A stretch of 64,000 nt of DNA from Isoperla grammatica (Eukaryota > Arthropoda > Insecta > Plecoptera > Perlodidae), in contig OX246738.1 in assembly GCA_945910005.1 (NCBI GenBank), positions 24,916,186 to 24,980,185 on the forward strand. Reading direction: 5' to 3'. The notes under the pieces are model-generated. The model worked only from the letters and a program-made list of their open reading frames with translations, ran no database searches and was not told the origin of the DNA. Shown one piece after another: positions 25,176 to 38,675 of this stretch. Within the stretch, counting starts at the first letter, position 1, and each line of letters opens with the position of its first letter. The position numbers and the translations under genes were made by a program.

Positions 25176-25344
25176 ATATACTAGTGGGTTTAGTACCAAT
25201 ATCATGTATATACTGAACTTACCCTTACGTAGTTACTTGCTATAAGCTACGTAACATTCTTCTAAAACTTTTAATATCCACAGTCCACACGTTCTTATCA
25301 AGCTTTCTCGATATTATAAAATCATTTAACTTACAACTTTCCGT

Positions 25345-25425
25345 GGTTTTTCTCAGTCGTAAATGCGAATGTTGGGACTGAGTCATACCAACAGTCCTCG
25401 GACATTCCTTCCCAACTATTTAAAC
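25345..25425 (+). repeat. Partial copy of the 6085-6330 repeat, opposite orientation
   Basis: ACAGTCCTCGGACATTCC followed by TTCCCAAC is the complement of the core of the repeat near 6130-6165. Only about 80 bp is recognisable. Confidence 0.55.
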
Positions 25426-25650
25426 ACCTCATTTAGTAGTAAATCACCTGAAGAGGGGCACATCAGGTAAAGCTGGAGTGCACCATAACAGGGATTCCTA
25501 CGAAAAATATTATTTATTGTATACTTCATTCTCTTTTACAAAATATACTCTGCTATAGCACCTGCACTTTCCTTCAATCAAGTGAATGCTGTGTGAGTGT
25601 AACAACACTGTACATCGTCTCTTTATGTCGCGGAATTTCTTAAATAAAAC

Positions 25651-26015
25651 TAGGGAATGCGGCCGATTATCGTTAATCGATTTGATAGTTCAAATCGTGA
25701 TAATCGTACGATTTAATTTCATCCACAAAATAGCGATTTTTCTGTAAATCCTCCATCGGCTAGTACGGGTGCATATATTGTTAAGCGACTGGTTGACCCA
25801 ACCTAGCGGTCACAGCGCGACCATCTTGCGACCGATCAAATAACGACCCACTAAGTATCGACACCCAGTCAAATAAGAGAAAAACATGCATTTTAGCAGT
25901 TTGCGAAAAATCTCGCAATTTTTCATAACTCCATGATTAAATCGCGATTAACCGTGACGATTTTTTTTAACCTTACGATTATCGATTTAAATTTTTAAAT
26001 CGTACCGTATTCTTA
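25651..26015. mobile_element. Candidate hAT-type MITE
   Basis: The left end TAGGGAATGCGG (25651) resembles the complement of the right end CCGTATTCTTA (26005-26015). Both subterminal zones are packed with CGATTATCGTTAATCG-like ATCGATT repeats, a pattern familiar from non-autonomous hAT elements. No ORF and no convincing 8-bp duplication were found. Confidence 0.45.
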
Positions 26016-27436
26016 TTCATAGTTCCCACGTGACGTCACAGCGGCCATGATTGCGACACAATTGATGAGGACGAATCCTAGATCATTGGCAAATACGTTC
26101 AAATTTAATAAAAAAGTCTAATTTAGAATTTAAAAAGTAAACATAATTAATAAAAAAAAAAAATTACCACACATACCAATTTCATTTAAAAAACGGGCTG
26201 AATTTTAAAGAACTAAGAATTTATGTGTTCTACCACGCCAGCCTTCAATTGTTTCTCCATGGCAACGTCAAAGTTTGATCACAAATGTGGCCGCCACGCG
26301 CACAGATGTGACGTACGTACAACCTATGAATAACTAAAAAAACAAGGCATTTTTCAAAAAAGTTGTCGCGCGGCCTAAAAACAAAATGTGTGTAACACAA
26401 ACGTGTGTTTGTGGTTTTGGTTTTAGAACGTTCAGAGTCATTCCAAGGCAAAAAGTGTCGGTGGCATGAGACTACAATAAAATAATAATAATAATAATAT
26501 TATAAGCAGCAGCATGAGCGACAGGCTGTCATTTTGATGTCTTCATGTACCTTCTCATAGTTTAATGACAGCCCCCATAATGACACCACTTGGATGTCAT
26601 TCCATGAATGCGGTCTCGTTAAGGTGTTCTCACTTCTCAGTAAGAAAACTAAGCGGGCATCTATAAGAAGTCCTGTAGTTTTTGTGTCGTTACTTACAAA
26701 TGCCTTCATGCAAGTCTCCCTGGCTGTTGGAGGATCTGCATCTATTGGTGTTTGTACAAAACGTTGTATTGGGGTGACGGTGTAGGCTGGGAATAAAAAT
26801 GTACATGGTAGCATTATATATCATACAAATAATGGCAGCCAGAATTATTGCTGGTAAAATCATGTAAACTCAATTTCACTGTAATATCGACACTACTGAC
26901 AGCAGCTTCCTTCATTTACTCTAACCCTCACCTATTTTCAGTCAACAATGCCAACCACTCTCATCTTACCAGAATTGGTGGGACGCGGGACTTAAAATTG
27001 AATATTGGGACTGTCACGCCGAAAGTAAGACATCAATTATGGCAACTCTTTCCCAGACCCAGGGCTGGTCTTAGAGGATTTGAGACCTTGTGCCTACTAA
27101 ATGCAAGTGCCAGAGAGTACAATTTCACCAACGGAGAAAAACTGACAATTGCGAATAATGTGGTAGTCATTCGAGGCATGTTACAAGTTACAACCGTATC
27201 ATTGCGTATCACTCGTATCATAGCCAAAACCAGTGTGTACACGAAAGTTTTTTAGCCAGAGCAGTGTGTATACGGCGTATACGCCCGTATATGCACCACT
27301 ACATCACTGCCCTGATCTGTTACGTATTTACCTATACCTGGCAGTTAACTCGGACACTTAAATACCAGCCCTTGATCTTCGTAGGTTAATTACAATGAAG
27401 TACGGTTATAGTAAACAAAATCAATTTCAGACCTAC

Positions 27437-27573
27437 CTTCTTGTTTTTGTTCGCCCGAGGAGTTTCTTCTGCATCGCCTTCCCCTGACAGCCTGGCACAT
27501 GGCTGACCTAGGGGTGAGATCTTACGCCTCAAGGTGGATGATTTGACCTGCGGCTTCTCACCAACTGACCGCA
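27437..27573 (-). CDS. Candidate internal coding exon, unknown protein
   Basis: A 137-bp open segment on the minus strand ends in a good splice donor, AAG/GTAGGT (GT at 27436-27435). It begins after a plausible acceptor, TTTAG, at 27574-27578. It encodes about 45 polar, basic residues including TLRRKISPLG and a lysine-rich end, PRANKNKK. It is GC-richer than its flanks. The polypyrimidine tract is weak. No domain was recognised and no partner exon was found in the window. Possible, not established. Confidence 0.3.
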
Positions 27574-28431
27574 CTAAACATATAGAACCACATCGCCCTG
27601 TATTGCGGCAAATGAAAATGTTTACCTGGATTTATGAAATAATGTATAGGCCTATAGGCAGGGACAGGTATAAGTATTTAGGGTAAAAACGAAAATCAAC
27701 ACTTTTACCAAATAAAATATGTTTATATTTTATCTTAACCATGAAATCACCAATTTCGGTAAGAAAAATAAAAAAAATACACATCAAACAATTCCATTAT
27801 TTCTTCACCAAATGTCTGTTTCCGAATGCTAGAACTACATTTTTACTGTGCAAGTATAAGATACAGATCAAAACTTTCCAAAATATGTTGAAAGGCAACA
27901 ATCTACAATTAAAAATTGAATTTTGAATTACTTTCACCACCGCTATTCACCGCTTTTGTGGACAACTAAAACAAAAATCGTCACATATTTTCACCACACA
28001 AAATACCTCTTTGTAGCATAATGGGTAATAAAGATCCGAAAATGTGTGCGACACAATTTATACTTAGTATATAGAACACGAGATTCACACGAGATTATAT
28101 AATAGCGAGGTCATTTAATATTTAAAAAAGCGGACTTCAGCCTTTTCATCTTATTATCATGAAATGATGACGGTTGTCGTGGTTACAAATTGTGGGGGTA
28201 AGGTTATGTATGATAAGTAACGATGCTATCGCCTGTGTATATATGTGAGCGTAAGACAAGAAGCCTATAATATGTACCAACACCATCTGTTATCCTCTCC
28301 TCTCCATATCCGATATAACTTGCTTATCGTTTTATCATCTGTTCATTTCGTACTTAGTTGGCGTGTTATTATACTTGACTTGAATAGTGCACTGTATAGA
28401 ATACTAGATAACGTAAGATATCAAAATAAAA

Positions 28432-28668
<237 letters not shown>

Positions 28669-29079
28669 AAGAACTTCATAGAACGAATACTGGTACTGCA
28701 ATTGGCTCAGAACGTTTTACCACGGCCATGTTGTATTTGCGTGCAATTTCTTTGCTAATTGGTTTGTTTGTGTTGGGTTGTTTTTAATACTAGTGACAAA
28801 TGGTTACTGGTTAACCTTGCAGATCGTATACGTGTGTATATCTCTATGTGTAAAGTCAAATGGTCTATTATAAACTTTATTATCTATGTTAATTAAGTTG
28901 GGGTTTCGATTCTGCATTAGATGAATAATAAATAAATAATAATAAAAACAATGTTTAGTACAACGAATCATATTTCGGCTGTTGTGATGCGAGAATCGCA
29001 TCGAATTATTGTAGACTAGATTTCGTCATGACAAGTGTTCGTACTTACTAATTTATCGTCGAAAGTAATTCGATAATAT

Positions 29080-29420
29080 TTCGCCGTGGTATTTCCTCGG
29101 AGCCGCGGCATCGAAAGATTTAAACCCATCACCTTACAACATTTGAAGACTGCGCAGCGCTCTATAATTTAGCAGGCAGCGAGTTGGACCCTCATTCCTA
29201 GCCGGGAGGGACCGGCGGGGTGGAGGGGGGTCATTTTCTGGAAATTACTGTCGGCCCCCCTTTCAAAGAGCCCAGCTGCGTGGACCCCGCGGCGGTTCTA
29301 CACCTCAGACGGCGAGCGCGCACGAACTGATGGAAATAGCCACAAATAATGCAAACATTTACCCAAGTTTTTAAGTCAAGGTGATGGGACGCGACTCGAC
29401 TCGACGGCAACAGAGAAATA
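29080..29420. promoter_or_regulatory. GC/CpG-rich island, function unknown
   Basis: A 300-bp GC-rich block with many CpGs sits in AT-rich DNA with no ORF and no repeat match in the window. It could be the promoter or first exon of an unseen gene or a conserved regulatory element. Confidence 0.3.
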
Positions 29421-29934
29421 TATGCGTGACTCTAAATTCAGTTTCTACAGGTATTTTATCTATAATAACACGTTCTAAATTATTGCACTAATACATTCTG
29501 CATTATAATTTACCTGAACACCCTTTGCCTAACAATTATATATGCAAAAATATGCATAGTATTTACAAGAGGGCTAATGCAAATAAATTATTCGTTGCCA
29601 ACTTGTCAAAAAGGAAATATAATACTTTTTAAATTACCCAAACATATTGTTGATTAACTAATAAAGTAAATAATTGTGAAAGTTTTGTAAATGATATCAC
29701 ATAGACGGAAATTCGTATTAGTGTTATAAATAAGACATGATATATTTTAGAAAATACATGGCGTGTTTTGGCACATACCAACAAATTTATGACATGATTA
29801 CATAGAATATTCGTGACACGGCAGTAATTTCTAGATTATACATATACTCGTCCATTTGTTTAATGCGGATCCTTTGAGTGTTTCTATGGCAGACCCCTAT
29901 AAATCTATTTTTAGAAATATAATTAAGATTGAAC

Positions 29935-30175
29935 TAGTTTGAGATATGCATCAAACATGTTTGCTTGAGGTCTCGAAGGTCCTGCATATTCGGATCTCTC
30001 TCGGGCTTTTACGACTCGTTCCTCGGTCTGAGGAAGATCCCAGCATCGACGCCGAAACGTCTGAGGGAACGTCTGGTTGGAACTCTCATCCGTTTCAAAG
30101 ACCCAGCAAGAAGTACATTTTTCAGGAGTAGAGAGGAGCAAAGGAGTAGAGTAGGAGTAGATAAGAAGTAGACCA
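29935..30175 (+). repeat. Possible Penelope-like remnant with hammerhead-like motif
   Basis: CTGAGGA at about 30037 is followed about 20 bases on by GCCGAAACGTC (to about 30062). That matches the CUGANGA...GAAA order of a hammerhead core and shares CGAAACGTCT with the inverted repeat at 2671-2961. Stem II pairs poorly. The surrounding 240 bp is GC-richer than its neighbours but holds no recognisable protein. Confidence 0.35.
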
Positions 30176-33100
30176 CTCACAAATTCAAAATAATATTTAG
30201 TTATTTTTTTATTTGATTGAAGTTAAGCAATCAATCATCATCATCATCAGTTCAGCAATCTTAAGTTGTGCAATCTTCTATATCTATCATTAATCGAATC
30301 AGAGTTGTTACTTACAAAATTAATTTGTTGTTGTGGTCAGAGTTTTGAGAGAATACTCAACTCTTTTTAGAGTTACTCAACTTTTTGTCATGACATTACC
30401 CGATAATAGGAGTTTTTCACCGACTTTGCGACTAGTGGAAGACACCATCACCATGCAGTGTGTATGTATTATTTCCTTAGTTACAATTCGGAGATTATTA
30501 AATCAAAGTTTGGCGAATTCGGACCGTAGGCACAACAAATGAAAATGTTGATATGAGCCATGACGCTGCTGTGTTGATGGCCGCGAACACAGCAGAGTAT
30601 CGTTCTAATCTAGACTCTTGCAAGGGAATAAATAATGCAAACAAATGAAATAAAAGATTGGAAGTTAATGAAACTTATGGAATATTGTGAACACAAATCA
30701 AATACATACAAACACTAATAATAAATAAAAACGTTTTTCTTAAAAACAAGGTACATATTTTCAATTGAAATATGCAGGAAATTTAACTCAAAATAATTTC
30801 GTTCTTATTTAAAACTGTAAATTGGATCCATTTCATACAAAATATAAAATCAAAAATATTGTGCGTAGTACTCGGAAAAGTTTGGGATAAATTTGTAAAG
30901 TCACCTGCGTTCTTTTGTTGTTTTGCATATTATTACTATTAAATTTACTTTTCCTCAGTGTGTGACACTCATTTCGTTATGCTTCTGCAAAAGATGTGTT
31001 AGTGTAATATAGAGCCTATGTATCATGTAATATATCAGTATCACATATGTATTTAAATATAACAATGTATGTGCTGTTAATTATATTTTGTTGTTTGTTG
31101 TTAAGCATTACCTCTTATGCTTTACGGAATTTTTAAAATTATATGGAACAAGTTTAGAGGGTTTATTATTAATTATTATCATTGGTTGGTGTTATGTGTT
31201 GCTTGTTTAAGTCTTATTTTTAACTTCGATTTTATTTATAAAGTGTTCTTTGGTTTCATTATTTCCAATCATCTCTCTGAACTTGAGGCTGTATTTTTGC
31301 CAGAGAATCAGTGTGCACGTAGTCTTGTTAATAATCATACCTCTATAATGTAACTTACAGTATAACATAGTAAGGAGAATGTAAATCATAAAATGTGTAA
31401 TCATATTCAAACATCTACCATCATATGTGTTTATAGGGGAATATTTAGACTTTTCTGAGCAGTGGTGAATTACTCAAGGTAAAGCGTTTGTCTTCAATAG
31501 AACTTAAAAATGTTTTTTCTGATAAGATGTGTGTAACAAAAATAATTGTAAATTGAAGTGCTTAGTAAACGAAAAATTTGATAATGTTTTTAACATTTTA
31601 TATAGATCATCTACTCATTCGTGGTTCTAAAACAGCTGTGGGAGGGCCACGCCGAGTACTAGACTAGGGTGTCCGTGTAGATGGTTTGAACTTCAACTTT
31701 TAATCTATTTTTAATTTAATATTACGGGGATTTTTATAGAGAACGCTTAGATCATGTTATTGTGCCGGGAAGGGGTGTGTGGAGTGGGGGGGGGGGGGGG
31801 GGGCACATTTCCAACTAAAAATACGAGTGCTTTCAAGTCAAATTGCCATTGAATATATGGAAGGAATATAATGTAACTTGCCATTGCATTTATAGTCTTA
31901 TTTCTTACAAAATGTCTCTATTCTTCGATAAATGGTTTCTATTTTAAATTACTAATCACATAACATGTGTACAAAATACATTTTTGCAGTAATTTGAAGT
32001 TGTCAAACCAAAAACAAATGTATTGAATCAAAGCTACGATCATACAAAATGAATATACTTTTTTGGCAGTGGATTTATTTTGTAAACGCAATTTGGAATC
32101 ATGTTTGGCGCGGAGCCGATGTAACTACTCCCAAGCTAGACTAAATAAATGATACAAAGATATAGGCCTAACCAACAACAGGGAAACTCTCAAATATTCT
32201 CATATTTTAACATAAGATGTACAAAATAATAACTAATTGTTTTAACACTGAACCGATTAATCCACTTTATTTTTGTACCCCTACCTACAACCAATGACGT
32301 ACGTTACTTTGAATATTTATTAATTATAACAAAAGTGCGAGCTAAAATAAATTTATAAATAACGTTTTACTAATTGAAACGATTATGACTGTAATTAGGT
32401 ACAATGAATTTAGACGCAATTGTTCTGCACATATCTTGCTATCCATGAGTGCTGACCTCAACGAATGTGACTTGATGACTAATTGCAATAGACACTAATT
32501 AATTAATAACAAGGCGCTCTTACAATAAATGTTAGCAAATGCAAGCCCTTCTACGACATTCTGACTACGACGCTTGACTTATATGGTATAGGCTAATATG
32601 TAGGCGGTTGTAGAATGATCAAGGAAGAGAATACAAATACTTGAAAAATAAAACTTAACTAACTAACTAACTAACTAACATGAAAGAAGATTCGTTTTAA
32701 ATTCAAGACATGTCAGTTCTCTCATAACGACTCGTAATGTAGTTTACTATTGTGCCATAACTGAAAAGATCATCGTGCCCATGGCTGTTTTCAATTTCCA
32801 ACATTGACATCAAAGATCCGATTTATGTAGCCTACAAGAAAATGTGCAATTAACTTATGTTGTAAATATTTAGTAAAATATCATTGAAATATTAAAAAAA
32901 AAAATATATAGCATTTCTACCACTTATCAATTTCAGTTAATAGTTAATATTACAATACAATCCATAGATATTTGATAATTCTATCGTTCATAATATCTAA
33001 TGTTTTCATAGAAATCAGACTATATTTTGGTGCAGTAGAATAGATTTATTGATAGTATTCTTGAAATATTGTAATGGCTGAGAATACATTGAAAGCTCTG

Positions 33101-34799
33101 GCTAAATTAGATTTACTCAATTCTGTCGAAATATTCAATAAATTGCGTAAAGGAAAAAGTATAAAGTGTATAACATGATCTCGAATATTAGTATATGTAT
33201 GTAAAATTGTAAACTAAAATTTGAAATAGGGGTGGGGGTGGGATGGAGAATAATCTTATCACTAATTCAATTACCGTACGTTGAATGAAAGTGTTTTATC
33301 AATGTCGAGAATGTCGTAACGGATGTTCAGCTATATCGTATAGGCCTAAAGTTTTTTTTTTACTAATTAAAAAAATTATATCGTATACGCCTACAGTAAC
33401 TAGCAGCATTCCTGCTCTTAACTTCCCATTGTTTTCAAAAACACACGTCTGTTTTCAATAGTGCTATAATGTTGTAGGCGTTATGCTTAGTTTATAACAT
33501 AAACCAGTACTCTTCTCATGTTTGAAAAGTGCTTTTTTTCTAATTTTGTTTTCAATTAATTTACAACAAACTACAATAAAAACTACGCATCCGTTACTGT
33601 GCACGTGTATTTATGTTATATGTTCACACAGTGGAAGAGCCATCATCATTACCATCATCATACATGATTAGTGTTAATGCTATATCTATTTGTATACATC
33701 GTTTCATTAATTTCCAATTCAAGTAGGCACGATAGTAACATCACCGGCCAAACATGGGCCTTCATACTATGACAATTTCCTACTCGATAATGTATATCTA
33801 TATACCTAATATATCTAAAATCGAAGTATCCATCACTCCATGTGAGATAGATCAAAATATAGGTTATAGTTTGTCCACTCGGTGTGTTTGTGTCAAAATA
33901 TTTTTGAACTAAACTATTTTATTTATGTTTATATGAATCTGTATATTTTCGATCGGTAAACATGTGTGCTTCATTACTGATGATCGAATCGACAATAAAC
34001 TTAATGCCGGTAATAGTTTATACCATGTTTCAAGCCAATCGCACTTATTCATTTCAAGTTCCCATTATAGTTTAGATATTGTCTATAAAATGAATATTTT
34101 AAAATGCAAAATTTTTAATTCTGTACAAGCTGTGGGGTACATTACCCAACTTATTATGTGGGTCGTCCTCGTTTACAACACGGCTCCAAGTCATTGTTTA
34201 CATAAATGCGAGTATTATGCAGAAGTGCTATCATATCTTGAGCCTGTACTGTATTGGAAGCAGGACTAAACGCTCAGAAGTCAGGACTAACAAGCTATAC
34301 ATGCCAATCCCTCAACCCAATAGCTATAAATGAAGCTTGTAATTGCATGCTCTGTTTTCAATAATCAACCGATATCCCGGTGCCACCTGCGCCCACTTCA
34401 TAGTAGTATTGTTTGGATTAGCATCCCTTTTATATTTTCTTCATAAAGACCGTGATGGAATAACTCATCTTGCAAAGAACTATCAGCAGATTGTTGTACA
34501 CGCATTTTACGAAACAGGATTGGTTTACGTTTTAAAAGGGAAATGCACGCGTGCATGTACTGTCAGGCCAATTTTCACACTCAAACGAAGATTGGAAAAC
34601 AATAAATGAAGAAAACGCATTATTTCTTCGGAATCAATTTAGTGAAACAAACAAAAAACAGAACGATAGGATTGAGCTATCGTTATAGCTCGCAAATACA
34701 AACAACTCAAAATAAACGGTATATCTTATTTAAATGACATCGTGAAAATATTGCAAAATTGATTGATGCCCGGGATTAGCTTTTGTGTCAAGTAACGAA

Positions 34800-35030
34800 T
34801 TTAAAAACTTTCAACTGTTGTAATTATTGTTACGATTGTAATTTCTGTAGTAAATTCAATAATTTATAACTTAGAAAATTAATTACAGAAACAACAAATA
34901 CAATATGGTTTAAAGTTTTAAAATGTATTGTTATAGCTGACACAAAACTAAATCGCGGGTATGAATCGCTTTTTCAAAATCTAGGCGAGTTCTCAAGGAG
35001 TCAACAAAAACCGTTAATTTGACGATTTAG
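34800..35030 (+). repeat. Dispersed repeat, copy B (partner 24585-24800)
   Basis: Same ordered motifs as 24585-24800, in direct orientation. No coding capacity. Confidence 0.55.
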
Positions 35031-38000
35031 GTCCTCTTAACAATGTTGACATCCGTGGTATTCATATATCGATGTCCACGCTACAAATACAACAATGTTG
35101 AAAGTTTTAACAGGAAATACAGAAACGAAAGTATTTGTGAAAGATCTAAATAGGTATCGCTTTTCAGAACACGTGTGAGTTATATTTTTTTAAACGAATA
35201 AAAAGTATAGCGAATGTCATGGTACATTTTTGTTTGTTTTGTTGTATTCTACTTAATCCATTCAAAAACATTTCACAGTCCGATTCTCTTGAAATAACTC
35301 GGCTTATGAAAGCAAATTCTATAGTTTGCGTGTTACATTATTTTGCTGTCGGTCAATTCCATATACCTTTAAAATAGAGAGCCATCCCAGTCAACTGGAC
35401 TGTATGTCTATATATCCCGAATGAGCCATAATTGTGTCACTCCATTGTTGCTTAACAATGATAAAATACTCAAAAAACAAACAAATATACAAGTTGTTAT
35501 CATGTGTGTCGCAGGGTCACGCGAATGATATTGGTTTATGTTATTCACGGCCATCATTCCATCATGCCAGATTGCCAGATTTCCAAATGTCGACCCATGC
35601 GAGCAGGAAACGGTTTGTGTTTGCTGCACGATATGCCGAACAACCATGCAGCATTGTCTTCAAATGAGCTCGGTTAGGACTTAGGAGTAATAACAAAAAC
35701 CAAAGAAAATCTGTCGTTGAATTAATTATCAAATTTTTGCTACCCGGCTTTTGGGATGGAGTCCATTTCGCGTTCTGCTTCTATGTTACGATTGTTCTCT
35801 TTCAAAAACTGTAAAAAAAAAAAAAAAAAACTCTTCAGCGTTTCGGCTACGATTCAGTAACACTCGTAAATGAGGATCACCAAAGCGTGCTTCGATTGAA
35901 ACGATCCCTGTCACCCTTGCCGCTTGCGGAGAACAATGTAGGCCTACTCACAAATTCTGGTGTGAATAATCTAGACAAAATATAGTGATTATTAATCAAA
36001 ATTAATGCCTTTAAAATATTGTCAGTTGCAATTGGTTTTAAAGAAAAAATTTGTACGTTTTTGAACTGTTGTGTTCTGTTGTTGTGTAGACATGTATCTA
36101 CTGTTCTTTCATATCCACAATATTTCGTTCTGAAATCCTAAAATTAAAATATAACACAATAGTGGGGTTGTTGAACAAAGACAAAACGGTACCGCAAAGG
36201 GGTAAGAAATACAGGTTATGACGGGATTTGACCACAGGTAATTGTTTACCAGTTGTGATGAGGATTTGCTTACTAGGTAAATTCAATAATAACATTCCAT
36301 TGTTGCACAAGGATTATTTAATTTAATACTATTATTCACAGGAACAATCATTGGTTTACACATTACGACAAACATGTACACTAATTTAAATCTTCATTAC
36401 AAATATCAACAATATGTACATCACATCACTTAGATTAGAGATAACGAAACAATGCCTTGACGTATTTATAGATATTATATAGACACTTACTTCAGACTTT
36501 GGTCTAGTTCTAAATATATTAATCGACATTAATACTTCCTGGTTCATCTGGCGCACTTGTTTTTTAAAATGTCAGTTTAAAAATGGAATGCTCTTCTTTA
36601 AAATTAAAACTTAATAAACACACAAATGTTTCTTGGAATAGAAATAATAAATACGTCATAAGTTTACAGCAAGTCGTTTTCGACAATATAGGATTCATAA
36701 AGGATATTTAATTCAGCACACAATATACTTTATTAATAACTTGTAAAATAATTATTAAAACCATGAGGCAAAGTGTTTTCAAAACGTTTTCAAATTGCGT
36801 ATTCAAATTGAAATCTTACGCAATTGAACACACGTTGGTGTTAAATAAAATAGATATCAATTTATAAATCGTCAACATCAAAACGCTTAGTATAGCAATA
36901 AATAGGTATACTACATATACAATGAAAAGGCTAACAATATTACTTTTTCAAGTTGCATTGCATGTCATAAATCACACTTGGCGAACGTTATATATTCATT
37001 CCTGAGATCAATACATCAATTTGCTTTATTTGTGTTACTATAGCAGACCATTACGTTTGATACAAACAATCATAGAGATAAATGTTTTTTCTCTCATTAT
37101 AATTGGTATTGTTTTAAGGGTACGAGTTAACCAAAATCCTTATGATACCTCACCAATTAAGAAACAAATTTTGTACAGTACTGTTTTGAAATAAAAATAC
37201 AGGTAGTGCCATATTCATTATTCATCATCTACAATATCGTAATTTCAGTAATACAATTTATTGACATTATTTTCTATAATGCTCACAGTCTCACATATAA
37301 TCTGCATCCTAAAATGGACAATTTATAGTGTCGATTTTTGAATAGTTCAATAATTTGCATCGAACAATAAAAAAAATAAAAAAATAATAGAAATAAGTGT
37401 TTATTTAGTTTTCAATTTGTATGAAAACTGTTGAGATACACTGAGAAAATGTGATGTATCAAGTCTATTTTGTAGTCCGGTTGTAAAGGCCTATACAGTG
37501 TTGAATAGAATCGGCAATAGGCTATGTGATTCCATTGTTTTGCATGGATTGTTGAATCAAACTTTAACTCTCAGATTATACTGGGTGGGGTCTGACATCA
37601 CTACTATTCTCTTTATTACCAATGATTATGAATTGATATCAGTGTGACATTCTGTCTTTATTATAAGACTGTATAAACACATCACCGAGGACATATTAAA
37701 GCAGAGTGTGGCTAACAATTTTTAAGAGATATTCTACTCGGATGCAATAGTTACACAATTTTCAGTATTAGTCTTTAAGCATCATCTGTAATGTGTAAAG
37801 GTGACTGCCTTTTTAAAATCGTACACAACCAAGGTTCTTGCATAGAAGCGCCCCACTGCAATATTCCCAAATATGTCCAATCAAACATCTCCAAATTACT
37901 CGTTTATGATGATGCATTTGAATGTGAAACTTAAGCTCCTATAGTAAGTTTTTCGTAACGTACCTGTTGTGTAATTACAATGTATTCCACTTTCACATTT

Positions 38001-38603
38001 GAAGTGTGTATGTGTTATAGATAATCGTTATTCCACCAAGCTATCACAACGAAGATTGAAATTATGCAGACAAATTTTAAAACAAACATTGTAGCACAGG
38101 GTTACGGTATTGTACAAGATCGTATCTTGTATTCTAATTTAAATACGCATAATGTTAAAAATGTGCGCATAACTGTGCAATATAACGTTCAGAAGTTTCT
38201 TCACCACAAAACAAACCCATACCTGAACGCGGTTGGTATATACGGTATATGTCTTAATCAGTGTTTGATTGCTAATTGTTAACGGTGCATTTTTATATAG
38301 TTATGCATTGATGAGTTTAATTTTTAGGGATATGTCTACTAAATTAAAAGATCTTTCCACATATTTCACGCCAATTTAACACTTGATAGTCGGAACGATA
38401 AAAAGAACGTAAAGCAATATTGTATATTTTTTTCATGTAGGTAGGGAGGGCTATATTCATTAGGCCGGGGCATGAACCCATGAAGTCTAGTCGACGCAAT
38501 AAAGCTACCGTAACAAGGTTTTGTTATAAGTAATCGCAAGCGTTTACCATACCTACTGAATTAAATATTAAATTAAAACACTTAAGCTTTCGTGGCCCGA
38601 GTT

Positions 38604-38675
38604 ATTAAAATTAAAAATCAAGACGGGTTATTCCGCCACGTGGCGGAATAACCTGTCTTGTTTTTAATTTTAAAT
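38604..38675. repeat. Near-perfect loopless palindrome, 36-bp arms
   Basis: The arms meet at CCAC/GTGG (38639/38640) and extend outward through GGTTATTCCGCCAC and AT-rich flanks with only a few mismatches. There is no spacer. The centre creates a CACGTG site. It may be a small foldback insertion; it is not related to any other repeat I could find in the window. Confidence 0.8.

Larger units (their letters stand above)
23266..28431. other. Intergenic with dispersed repeats
   Basis: Holds the repeat copies at 24585, 24985 and 25345, the MITE candidate at 25651 and the exon candidate at 27437. A 135-codon frame at 26848-27255 has no recognisable domain and is not called. Confidence 0.5.
28669..38603. 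other. Intergenic, strongly AT-rich
   Basis: No gene recognised. It includes the CpG-rich block at 29080, a G run at about 31783-31803, an (AACT)n stretch near 32657 and a repeat copy at 34800. Confidence 0.5.

Noticed and set aside
26848..27255. 135-codon plus-strand frame
   Set aside because: No recognisable domain, no splice or promoter support, and an overlapping minus frame is equally open.
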